Part shown: positions 57,359 through 64,000 of the stretch, one piece after another | How the letters are laid out: each line of letters begins with the position of its first letter | Position numbering within the stretch: position 1 is the stretch's first letter | Assembly (NCBI RefSeq): GCF_003721435.2 | Contig: NZ_CP054585.1 | Location: 868,001 to 932,000 of the forward strand | Source of the DNA: Halorubrum sp. CBA1229 | GTDB taxonomy: Archaea > Halobacteriota > Halobacteria > Halobacteriales > Haloferacaceae | DNA length: 64,000 nucleotides | Direction: 5' to 3' | The notes under the pieces: model-generated | The model's database searches: none | What the model saw: the letters and a program-made list of their open reading frames with translations, nothing else | Told to the model about the DNA's origin: nothing | Made by a program: the position numbers and the translations under genes

Positions 57359-58777
57359 ATGAGCGATCCCGAGTCGGACGGTGCCGGGTCCGACGAACTC
57401 GAAGCTGTCCTCGCGCGCGTCCGCGACCGGGCCGTTCCGGAGCCCGAGGAGCGCGAGCGCCTGCGGACGGTCGCCGGCGAACTCGCGGAGCGGGCCCGCG
57501 AGGCGATCGCCGACCTCCCCGTCGACGCCGACGTGGTGCAGGTGGGGTCGACGGCGCGCGGGACGTGGGTCTCGGGCGATCGCGACATCGACCTGTTCGT
57601 CCGGTTCGACGCCGACCTCGACCGCGCCCAGCTGGAGGAGTACGGGCTCGCGGTCGGCCACGCCGTCCTCCCCGACGGCCACGAGGAGTACGCCGAGCAC
57701 CCGTACGTGAAGGGGACCTACGAGGGGTTCGACGTCGACCTCGTCCCCTGTCACGACGTGGAGACGGCGGCGGAGCTCGTCTCCGCTGTCGACCGAACAC
57801 CGTTCCACGACGCGTACCTCTCCGCGCGGCTCGACGAGGAGCTCGCCGCCGATGTGGTTCTTGCGAAGGCATTTTTAAAAGGGATCGGCGCCTATGGGAG
57901 CGACCTCCGCACGGAGGGGTTCTCCGGCTACCTGACGGAGCTGCTCGTGTTGGAGCTCGGCGGGTTCGTCCCGCTCGTCGAGTCCGCCCGGAGCTGGCAT
58001 CCGCCGGTGGAGTTCGACCCGGAGGGCCACGCCGAGGCGACGTTCGACGACCCCCTCGTCGTCGTCGACCCCACGGACCCGACTCGGAACGTCGCGGCGG
58101 TCCTCTCGGCCGCGAACGCCGCGCGGTTCCAGCACTACGCCCGCGAGCTGCTCGCGGCGCCACGCGAGGCGCTGTTCGAGCCGGACGACCCGGAGCCGCT
58201 CGACGCCGCGGGCGTTCGGGACCACCTCGACCGGCGGGAGACGACGCCCGTCGCCGTCGTCTTCGACGCTCCCGACATAGTGGACGACCAGCTGTGGCCC
58301 CAGCTCCGGCGCTCGCTCGACGGGATCGTCCGCGGGCTGAACGCGCACGGGTTCGACGTGTTGCGCTCGCAGGCGATGGTCGGCGACGATCGAGCCGAAG
58401 AGGAGTCGGGCGGGGGCGTCCGCGCCGCGCTGTACGCTGAACTGGAGGTCGCGGAGCGGCCGGCGGTCCAGCGTCACGAGGGGCCGCCGGTCGCAGTACG
58501 GAAACACGCCGCGAGCTTCTACGAGTCGTACGCCGACGACGTCGACCCGGAGACGTACGGCCCGTTCATCGACGGGAACCGGTACGTCGTCGAGCGGGAG
58601 CGGGAGTTCACGACGGTGCGGGCGTACCTCGAGAGCGAGGCCGCGGGCGACGTGGCGCTGGGCGCGCAGGTGGAGCGGGCGTTCGCGGAGCGCGACGTGT
58701 TGGTCGGCGACGCCGTCGCGACGCTGGCGCCGACGTTCGGAACGACGCTCCGCGAGTTCTACGAGCCGCACCCGTGA
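57359..58777 (+). CDS. cca: CCA-adding enzyme (archaeal class I tRNA nucleotidyltransferase)
   Basis: 472 residues from the ATG at 57359. The nucleotidyltransferase motif VVQVGSTARGTWVSGDRDID contains the G-S and D-x-D residues, followed by LFVRFDADLDRAQLEEYGLA. The archaeal central and tail domains include YVKGTYEGFDVDLVPCHDV, KAFLKGIGAYGSDLRTEGFS, GYLTELLVLELGGFVPLVES, and FIDGNRYVVEREREFTTVRA. It adds CCA to tRNAs, which here lack encoded CCA. It lies just beside two tRNA genes. Confidence 0.95.
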   Translation: MSDPESDGAGSDELEAVLARVRDRAVPEPEERERLRTVAGELAERAREAIADLPVDADVVQVGSTARGTWVSGDRDIDLFVRFDADLDRAQLEEYGLAVGHAVLPDGHEEYAEHPYVKGTYEGFDVDLVPCHDVETAAELVSAVDRTPFHDAYLSARLDEELAADVVLAKAFLKGIGAYGSDLRTEGFSGYLTELLVLELGGFVPLVESARSWHPPVEFDPEGHAEATFDDPLVVVDPTDPTRNVAAVLSAANAARFQHYARELLAAPREALFEPDDPEPLDAAGVRDHLDRRETTPVAVVFDAPDIVDDQLWPQLRRSLDGIVRGLNAHGFDVLRSQAMVGDDRAEEESGGGVRAALYAELEVAERPAVQRHEGPPVAVRKHAASFYESYADDVDPETYGPFIDGNRYVVEREREFTTVRAYLESEAAGDVALGAQVERAFAERDVLVGDAVATLAPTFGTTLREFYEPHP

Positions 58778-58814
58778 GCGCCTCTCGAGGCGGACGGCGT
58801 CCCGGACCGCGACC

Positions 58815-59174
58815 TCACCCCGAGACGCGGTCCGAGATCAGGTACACGAGGGCGACGATCGCGACCAGCACCGCCCCGATAGCGGACATGAAGGCGGCGA
58901 CGCGCGGGAAGACGAGCCAGAAGGCGACGTAAAACGAGAAGCCGAACGCGAGGAGTCCGACGATCACGACGCCGCGAGTCGGGTTCTGGACGGCGGCGAC
59001 GAACACGCGCTGCGGGAGTGAGAGGTCCTCGAACGACGGCGCATCGTCGCCGAACGCTCCGCCGGCATCACCCGAGGGCGCGGCCTCCGCGTCGGAGTCG
59101 ACGGGACCCGGACCGCCCGCTGCGCGCTCGGCGTCGGCGCCCCCGTCCACCCGGCTCTCGGCGTCGTCAGTCAC
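58815..59174 (-). CDS. Small membrane protein with an acidic N-terminus
   Basis: 119 residues from a GTG at 59174 (VTDDAESRVDGGADAERAAG). Two helices: GVVIVGLLAFGFSFYVAFWL and AAFMSAIGAVLVAIVALVYL, preceded by LSLPQRVFVAAVQNPTRG. Uncharacterised haloarchaeal type. It is downstream of crcB on the same strand; a start at 59255 would add an arginine-rich segment and is not preferred. Confidence 0.72.
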   Translation of the reverse strand: MTDDAESRVDGGADAERAAGGPGPVDSDAEAAPSGDAGGAFGDDAPSFEDLSLPQRVFVAAVQNPTRGVVIVGLLAFGFSFYVAFWLVFPRVAAFMSAIGAVLVAIVALVYLISDRVSG

Positions 59175-59251
59175 GCGAGACGGTACGTCCCGGAGGCGCC
59201 TGTACCTGTCGCTCCCGGGCGTCGCGTCCGGAGGACGGCCGGGTCGCGCGC

Positions 59252-59608
59252 TCACGCGAGCGCGGCGACGAGCGCCGACCCGGTGAGGAACGCCGCCAGC
59301 GCGGCGAGCAGGTTCGCGGCGGCGAATCCGACGGCGACGTCGCCCTCCCCGGCGGCCGCGGTCGACACCGTCTCGACGGCGAACGAGGAGAACGTGGTGA
59401 ACGCGCCGCAGAATCCCACCGCGAGGAGCGCGGTCGCCACGGCCCCGACCGGCGCGGCGAGAACGGCGCCGAGCGCGAGGCTCCCGAGCGCGTTGACGAC
59501 GACGACCGATCGTCGTCCCTCGATCCGAAGGGCGACGACGTGTCTGGCGGTCGCGCCGAGCGACCCGCCGACCCCGACGAGAGCGGCCGCGAGGAGCGGG
59601 TCGGTCAC
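59252..59608 (-). CDS. crcB: Fluoride channel subunit CrcB (Fluc), second gene of pair
   Basis: 118 residues with four helices. GGSLGATARHVVALRI, VNALGSLALGAVLA (pore asparagine), and VGFCGAFTTFSSFAVETVS are CrcB signatures. Fluc channels are antiparallel dimers; paired genes usually encode a heterodimer with opposite topologies. It overlaps the upstream crcB by 4 bases (ATGA). Confidence 0.93.
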   Translation of the reverse strand: MTDPLLAAALVGVGGSLGATARHVVALRIEGRRSVVVVNALGSLALGAVLAAPVGAVATALLAVGFCGAFTTFSSFAVETVSTAAAGEGDVAVGFAAANLLAALAAFLTGSALVAALA

Positions 59609-59952
59609 GACCGTCCCCCGATCAGGAGTCCGCCGAGCGCGGCCGCGAACCCGAGCGTGTAGCTCGCGGCGACGTACGCGGCGCCGAGCGGTCCGCCGAG
59701 CGCGACGGCGTCTCCGACGAACGTGCTGTAAGTGGTGAACGACGAGAGCACCCCGGTGCCGACGAACAGTTGTGTCCGGGTCGTCGTCGCGCGGGAGACC
59801 AGCAGTCCGAGCGCGAACGAGCCGACAACGTTGACGACGAGCGTGCCGGCGCCGGTGGATACACCGACGGCGACATCGACCCCGTGTCTGGCGACGGCGC
59901 CGAGGAAGCCGCCGGCGGCGACGAAGAGGAGACCGAGCGGCGTCCGTTCCAT
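59605..59952 (-). CDS. crcB: Fluoride channel subunit CrcB (Fluc), first gene of pair
   Basis: 115 residues from MERTPLGLLFVAAGGFLGAV. GAVARHGVDVAVGV, VVNVVGSFALGLLVSRA and VGTGVLSSFTTYSTFVGDAV are the matching signatures. The start is placed at 59952, after which the longer upstream frame is arginine-rich. No fluoride riboswitch is seen upstream. A HerA-like ATPase gene ends 19 bases before this start on the same strand. Confidence 0.93.
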   Translation of the reverse strand: MERTPLGLLFVAAGGFLGAVARHGVDVAVGVSTGAGTLVVNVVGSFALGLLVSRATTTRTQLFVGTGVLSSFTTYSTFVGDAVALGGPLGAAYVAASYTLGFAAALGGLLIGGRS

Positions 59953-59971
59953 GCGAACGCGTCGGCAGGGG

Positions 59972-61054
59972 TCACCTTGGGCCTTCGGACTCGGCCGCGG
60001 CCACGTCGCTCGCACGAGGGCTCGCGCCGCCGTGCGGCGTCCGCCGCTCGCGGACCCGGACGGTGTGGGCCGTCTCGGTCGCGTCGTCGACGACGAGCGC
60101 CTCGCCGGTCCCGGTCGGGAGCCGCGAGGCGAGGTCGCCGGCGAGGTACGTCGCGTCCGCCTCCGCGAGCCGCGCGACGTCGCGCTCGGCGGTGAGCCGG
60201 TGACAGACCAGCAGGTCGGACTGCGAGACGGCGACGCTCGGCAGGGCGCCGGGGCGCTGCGTCGCGCAGACGAGTGAGACGCCCGGCGCGCGACCGCGTG
60301 TCAGGAGAGTCCTGAGCGCGGGGTCGGCGATGCCGTCGAAGAAGGCGTGCGCCTCGTCGACGAGCAGCCACGGGAGCCGGCCGAGGTCGCCGTCGATACG
60401 GGCGTCGTAGAGCCCGCGGGCGACCGCCCTGACGACGGCGGCCGCGGCGGCCTCCGGGACGCCGGCGAGGTCGAGCACCGTCGGCGAGCCGTCGGCGGCG
60501 AGCGACGAGACCGGCGGCGCGTCGGCGTCGAACACGCCCCAAGACGCCGCGAGCCGGAGGTGGTTCGCGGCGGCGCGGCGTGCAGTGTCGGGCGCGTCGG
60601 CCTCGACGACGCGGTCGCGCAGGTCGGCAACCGAGGCCGCCTCCGCGCCCTCCGCCGCGTCCGCGACGGCGCGCCACACCACCCCGCCCGGACCGCTCGT
60701 CGGGTCGAGCCCGAGCAGGTCCGGCCACGCGGACGCCGGGATCGCGTCCGGGCGGATCGCCGGCTCGACCGCGCGGCCGCCCGCGGCGCGGAGCCCGTCG
60801 AAGACACCCATCGGATCGACGATGACCGGCGAGACGCCCGGCGCGTCCGCGAGCCCCTCGGCGAGGACGCCGAGCGTGTACGACTTCCCGGTGCCGCGCT
60901 TGCCGAAGACGACGCCGGCGTGCGGTCGGTCCGCGTCGACGCCGACGGCGGCCCCGGCGCTACCGTCGCGAGCGAGAAAGGAGCCGAGGCGGACCGTCGG
61001 GAGCGGGGTTCCGGTCGCGCGACGCTCGTCCTCCTCGCGTCCGAGCACGTGCAT
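59972..61054 (-). CDS. HerA/DUF87-like ATPase
   Basis: 360 residues from MHVLGREEDERRATG at 61054; an ATG at 61075 lies before the transcription start expected from the TATA-like cttttga near 61083. Walker A is HAGVVFGKRGTGKSYTLGVL and Walker B is RLPWLLVDEAHAFFDGIADP. LLTRGRAPGVSLVCATQRPG holds an arginine-finger-like and sensor segment. Related to the HerA DNA-translocase family, but the usual HerA barrel and NurA partner are absent. Role unknown. It precedes crcB with a 19-base gap. Confidence 0.85.
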   Translation of the reverse strand: MHVLGREEDERRATGTPLPTVRLGSFLARDGSAGAAVGVDADRPHAGVVFGKRGTGKSYTLGVLAEGLADAPGVSPVIVDPMGVFDGLRAAGGRAVEPAIRPDAIPASAWPDLLGLDPTSGPGGVVWRAVADAAEGAEAASVADLRDRVVEADAPDTARRAAANHLRLAASWGVFDADAPPVSSLAADGSPTVLDLAGVPEAAAAAVVRAVARGLYDARIDGDLGRLPWLLVDEAHAFFDGIADPALRTLLTRGRAPGVSLVCATQRPGALPSVAVSQSDLLVCHRLTAERDVARLAEADATYLAGDLASRLPTGTGEALVVDDATETAHTVRVRERRTPHGGASPRASDVAAAESEGPR

Positions 61055-61171
61055 GCCCGGCGGTGGTCGCGGCATCGCTCAAAAGGGTCGGGGAGGCGGG
61101 ACGGACGGAGCCGCCGGCCCCACACTTCCGCGTCCGACGGTTTATGAGTGATGCCGCGGCCAGCGGGCCGT

Positions 61172-61648
61172 ATGTCCGATTCGAAACGCGACGGACGCAC
61201 CGCGAACCGCCGATCGTTCCGCACGGACAGGCGCGCCATCGAGGGGCTGCCGGTCAGGCTGGTGATCGCCCTCGTCGTCGGCGTCGCCAGCCTCAGCGTG
61301 ATGATGGGGATGATCGGGGACATCGAGGGGCTCGCCGCGACAGAGGTCGACGCCCAGCCGCAGCCGGAGGTGACGACGCCGGGCGAGCAGTCCATCGACG
61401 TCGCCGTCCTCGACCCAGACGGGTCGCGGGTCGCCGACGCCACGGTGATCGTCCGCAGCGGGTCGGCGCAGATCGACGGGGTCACGACGGCGGAGACGAA
61501 CGAGGAGGGCGTCGCGACCGTGGACGTCGCGCCCGAGTTGGGACCGAACCAGCCGGACGGGACGCTCACGGTCGAGGTCAAGCCGCCCGCCGAGGGCGAC
61601 TACGTCGACGAGCGGGAGAACACGGCGGTGCTCGTCGTCGAGGAGTGA
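61172..61648 (+). CDS. Membrane-anchored protein with Ig-like extracellular domain (DUF7382-like)
   Basis: 158 residues from MSDSKRDGRTANRRSFRTDR. A basic leader precedes one helix (LVIALVVGVASLSVMMGM). The extracellular part IDVAVLDPDGSRVADATVIV, VTTAETNEEGVATVDVAPEL, VEVKPPAEGDYVDERENTAV is a beta-sandwich (carboxypeptidase-regulatory/Big type). It may be a surface or pilin-like protein. A TATA-like tttatgag lies about 28 bases upstream. The DUF number is from memory. Confidence 0.75.
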   Translation: MSDSKRDGRTANRRSFRTDRRAIEGLPVRLVIALVVGVASLSVMMGMIGDIEGLAATEVDAQPQPEVTTPGEQSIDVAVLDPDGSRVADATVIVRSGSAQIDGVTTAETNEEGVATVDVAPELGPNQPDGTLTVEVKPPAEGDYVDERENTAVLVVEE

Positions 61649-61712
61649 GGCGGGCTCGGCGGAGGAGTGAGGCGGGCGCGGCGGGTCGGTCGCCGCGGGG
61701 GTGGCCGCTCGC

Positions 61713-62486
61713 TCAGAGCCGGTCGTCCCAGTCGATCCACTCCTGCTCCCAGCCGGCTCGCGCGAAGTGGCCCTGCTCCGCCCGTTCGGCGTCCTCGCGG
61801 CGCGTGCGGTTCCGCTCCACGCCGCGCTGCTCCCCGTCGACGAGCATCGGCCGGAGCCGGGCCGGGCCGGCGGTCTCGACGGTGCGGAACCCCGCCGGCG
61901 CGTCGTCGTCCGGCTCCGCCGTTCCGTCGGGCGCCGGCTCGACGGCTGCCACGGTCTGGACCGCGTTGCCGCGCGGGTAGACGAGCCGTCCCCCGTCGGC
62001 GAGCTGGTCCCTGAGCGCGCGCGGCAGTTCGAGGACGGCCGCTTCGAGGAGGATCCGGTCGTAGGGCGCGTACTCCGGCAGCCCGTTGGCGCCGTCGCGA
62101 CGGTCCACGAGGACGGCGTCGTAGCCCGCCGCGGAGAGGTTCGAGCGGGCGAGCGAGACCGCCTCCCGGTCGATGTCGATCGCGTGGACGTGTCTCGCGC
62201 CGGCGATCTCGGCGAGCATCGCCACCGAGTAGCCGACGCCGGCGCCGACCACGAGGACGTCATCGCCCTCGTCGGCGTCCAGCGCGGTGATCAGCCGGAC
62301 CGCCGTCGCCGGGGCGAGGACCCGCGTACCGGCCTCGTCGCTCGCGGAGTTCGCGTACGGCGAGTCGTCCACGAACGTCTCGCGCGGGACCCGCTGGAGG
62401 GCGGTCAGCACGGCGGCGCCGAGCGGCTCGCCGAGCTCGTGTTCGAGCCCCTCGATCATGTCGGCCCGCAGCGATGCCTCGTCCAT
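61713..62486 (-). CDS. Protein-L-isoaspartate O-methyltransferase family, diverged paralogue
   Basis: 257 residues. VPRETFVDDSPYANSASDEA, LITALDADEGDDVLVVGAGV, GYSVAMLAEIAGARHVHAID and DRILLEAAVLELPRALRDQL follow the PIMT layout. The usual SAM motif EIGTGSGY is replaced by VVGAGVGY and the C-terminus is an unusual basic/aromatic tail (ERAEQGHFARAGWEQEWIDW). It may methylate another substrate. It is 79 bases from a more typical PIMT on the same strand. Confidence 0.85.
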   Translation of the reverse strand: MDEASLRADMIEGLEHELGEPLGAAVLTALQRVPRETFVDDSPYANSASDEAGTRVLAPATAVRLITALDADEGDDVLVVGAGVGYSVAMLAEIAGARHVHAIDIDREAVSLARSNLSAAGYDAVLVDRRDGANGLPEYAPYDRILLEAAVLELPRALRDQLADGGRLVYPRGNAVQTVAAVEPAPDGTAEPDDDAPAGFRTVETAGPARLRPMLVDGEQRGVERNRTRREDAERAEQGHFARAGWEQEWIDWDDRL

Positions 62487-62565
62487 GGTCGGGCTCGGTG
62501 CTCGGTCGCCTAAAACCGCTCGTTCGCCGCGGCCTCGAGAGCGCGCTCGGCGCGGCCGCCGGCCG

Positions 62566-63276
62566 TCACTGCATCGGCACGAAGCGGACGCCCCCGTGGT
62601 CCTCGCGGTCGACGCCGTCCTCGCGGACCGTCAGGCGCACGAGCCGCTGGCCGCCGCGATCGAGGATCCCTCCGCCGCCGACCGGCGCGACGACGCGACC
62701 GCCGGTCCGGACCTGGTCGACGATCGGATCCGGGACCTCACCGGTCGGCGCGCACGTCAGGGACGCCGCGTCGAACGGCGCCTCGTCGCGGAACACCTCG
62801 CGGCCGTCACCGGCTCTGACTGTCACGTCGTACCCGAGCCGGTCGAGCCGCTCGCGGGCCTCCGCGGCGAGTTCGGGGACGTACTCGGCGCTGTACACGT
62901 TGCCCGGCCCGACGACCTCGGCGAGGACGGCGGCGTGGTAGCCGCAGCCCGTGCCGACTTCGAGGACGCGGTCGCCGCGGTCCAGATCGAGGAGGTCCGT
63001 CATCACCGCGACCATGTGCGGCGCGCTGATCGTCTGGTCGTGGCCGATCGGAAGCGGTCGGTCGGCGTAGGCGCGCGATCGGTCACCCCCGGGGACGAAC
63101 TCGTGCCGCGGGACGGCCTCGATCGCCGACAGCGTACGCTCGCTCGCGTCGAGCCGCTCTCGGAGCCCATTCACGAGCTCGCGGCGGGCGGCGGCGAGGT
63201 CCGGACCGTCCCCGCGGTTCGGATCGGTCTCGCGTCCCGGATCGTCGTCGGATTCCGGTCCGTTCGCGTCCACCAT
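62566..63276 (-). CDS. pcm: Protein-L-isoaspartate O-methyltransferase
   Basis: 236 residues from MVDANGPESDDDPGRETDPN. Family motifs: AIEAVPRHEFVPGGDRSRAY, LPIGHDQTISAPHMVAVMTD (substrate motif), VLEVGTGCGYHAAVLAEVVG (SAM loop), APFDAASLTCAPTGEVPDPI, and GGRVVAPVGGGG. It repairs isoaspartyl residues with SAM. The PIMT pair is a tandem duplication followed by divergence. Confidence 0.93.
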   Translation of the reverse strand: MVDANGPESDDDPGRETDPNRGDGPDLAAARRELVNGLRERLDASERTLSAIEAVPRHEFVPGGDRSRAYADRPLPIGHDQTISAPHMVAVMTDLLDLDRGDRVLEVGTGCGYHAAVLAEVVGPGNVYSAEYVPELAAEARERLDRLGYDVTVRAGDGREVFRDEAPFDAASLTCAPTGEVPDPIVDQVRTGGRVVAPVGGGGILDRGGQRLVRLTVREDGVDREDHGGVRFVPMQ

Positions 63277-63318
63277 GCGGGCCACTAGCACGACGAAGGT
63301 GGAGAAACTATCGGCGCC

Positions 63319-63792
63319 TCAGCTCACGTCGATGCTGTGACCGCCGCCACCCCCCGACCGCTTCGGCAGCGTGACGGTGAGGACCCCGTTTTCGTACGAG
63401 GCGGTCGCGCCGTCGGCCTCGACGGGCTCGGCGAGCGGGATCCGACGCGAGACGGACCGAGATCGGCGCTCGCGACGGTGATACCGGACGTCAGAATCGG
63501 TCGCCTCGCCCTCCTCGCCCGCGACCTCGACGTCGCGCTCCTCCTCGCGGGTCGCCGCGATCGACAGCGACTCCTCGCGCAGTTCGACGTCGATGTCGTC
63601 GTCTTCGAAGCCCGGGAGGTCGGCGAGGACCGTGATCGACTCGTCGTCCTCGATCACGTCGACGGCGACGTCGCGCGCGCCGGGGAGTTCGGGACCGCCG
63701 GGCGTGTCGAGCGTGCCGCCGAGCTCCTCGAACTCCCGGCCCATCCGTTCGAGCAGTTCCTCAATCTCGCCGAAGGGATCGCGTCGCGTCAT
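63319..63792 (-). CDS. Hsp20/alpha-crystallin small heat-shock protein
   Basis: 157 residues from MTRRDPFGEIEELLERMGRE. The alpha-crystallin domain runs from DVAVDVIEDDESITVLADLP, GFEDDDIDVELREESLSIAA, through VRYHRRERRSRSVSRRIPLA to ASYENGVLTVTLPKRS (the G-V-L motif). An acidic loop (DVEVAGEEGEATDSD) and a glycine-rich C-terminus (GGGGGHSIDVS) are present; the canonical I-x-I/V tail is weak. A holdase for unfolding proteins. Confidence 0.92.
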   Translation of the reverse strand: MTRRDPFGEIEELLERMGREFEELGGTLDTPGGPELPGARDVAVDVIEDDESITVLADLPGFEDDDIDVELREESLSIAATREEERDVEVAGEEGEATDSDVRYHRRERRSRSVSRRIPLAEPVEADGATASYENGVLTVTLPKRSGGGGGHSIDVS

Positions 63793-63894
63793 ACAGGTCA
63801 GGATTCGTGGCGGAGCGACTTGAACGTACGGCCGGGAACGGACAGTCAATCAACGGACGGACGAGAGCGAGTTCCGAGCGGCCGGCGCCGGGAC

Positions 63895-64000
63895 CTAGAG
63901 GAACGGGCGCCAGTAGTACGGGCTCACGAACCCCTCGATGAACGCGGCGACGGCGATCAACACCCCGACGCCGACCAGCACCCAGAACGCGTCCTCCAGC
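63895..64000 (-). CDS. SpoIIM-family membrane protein, C-terminal end (5' end outside window)
   Basis: Thirty-four codons at the window edge read LEDAFWVLVGVGVLIAVAAF, then IEGFVSPYYWRPFL and stop. The AAFIEGFVSP ending after a hydrophobic helix is characteristic of stage-II-sporulation-M-like proteins (COG1300), which are widespread in archaea without sporulation. Only the last helix is visible, so the call is tentative. Confidence 0.7.
   Translation of the reverse strand, partial: LEDAFWVLVGVGVLIAVAAFIEGFVSPYYWRPFL

Noticed and set aside
59605-59952. A fluoride riboswitch ahead of the crcB pair
   Set aside because: The region upstream is inside or immediately after the HerA-like gene (19-base gap), leaving no room for one.

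Overview
The window is a gene-dense, very GC-rich piece of a haloarchaeal (class Halobacteria) chromosome, most like Halorubrum or a close relative. This rests on strongly acidic proteins, near-universal G/C at third codon positions, mostly leaderless genes with a TATA box about 25-30 bases before the start codon, and archaeal core genes: thermosome, L15e, ABCE1, RfcS, archaemetzincin, SAMP/UbaA, archaeal CCA enzyme and GatB. No rRNA, CRISPR array, transposase or replication origin was seen.

Layout. 1-6.5 kb: the SMC C-terminus overlapping scpA, then MTA phosphorylase, a YeiH-type membrane protein coupled to a tiny partner, and an HD hydrolase. 6.6-12 kb: malate:quinone oxidoreductase, then an MFS transporter and a rhodanese/metallo-beta-lactamase protein divergent from a cysteine-rich Bat-type regulator (probable persulfide control). 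12-14.4 kb: purine salvage and nucleotide housekeeping. 15-18.6 kb: gatB, a SAMP2-like ubiquitin-fold protein with an unusual C-terminal tail, a GNAT, and RlmE. 18.7-25.6 kb: a soluble chemotaxis transducer fused to a solute-binding domain, DHFR, an ornithine cyclodeaminase-family enzyme, UbaA (the SAMP E1), and RidA. 25.6-35.4 kb: tRNA-Ser with a duplicated 3' end, thermosome, L15e, an RHH regulator with a queuosine-precursor transporter, a CorC-type protein and thioredoxin-fold proteins. 35.4-50.2 kb: TsaC/Sua5, ABCE1 with an EMC6-like protein, a CtBP/SerA-like dehydrogenase, methyltransferases, a pilin-like protein, a membrane-bound winged-helix regulator, EtfBA and RfcS. 50.6-64 kb: phosphoesterase, phosphate transporter, YgfZ-like protein, archaemetzincin, a HAD phosphatase, two tRNAs (one with an intron) around a PD-(D/E)XK nuclease, CCA enzyme, a CrcB pair, a HerA-like ATPase, two PIMT paralogues, Hsp20, and the end of a SpoIIM-like gene.

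The most striking unexplained feature is a five-copy intergenic element (1853-2237, 14511-14830, 23095-23403, 32565-32950, and 50308-50553 on the minus strand). Every copy shares the boxes GAGGCTGGGGAGGCGTGAGG, GGGACTCAAAGGGGC and GGGGCTTTR. Between the last two boxes is a long stem whose sequence differs in every copy but stays complementary. Four copies have a TATA-like box 19-22 bases before the first conserved base. This looks like a family of structured, possibly mobile, non-coding RNAs.

Other unusual items: a SAMP2-like modifier whose GG motif is followed by 16 extra residues, in the same window as its E1; two short tracts of atypical codons in rfcS at the P-loop and Walker B motifs, suggestive of past intein invasion; a textbook bulge-helix-bulge intron in tRNA-Asn; and several minisatellites that abut or overlap gene 3' ends.
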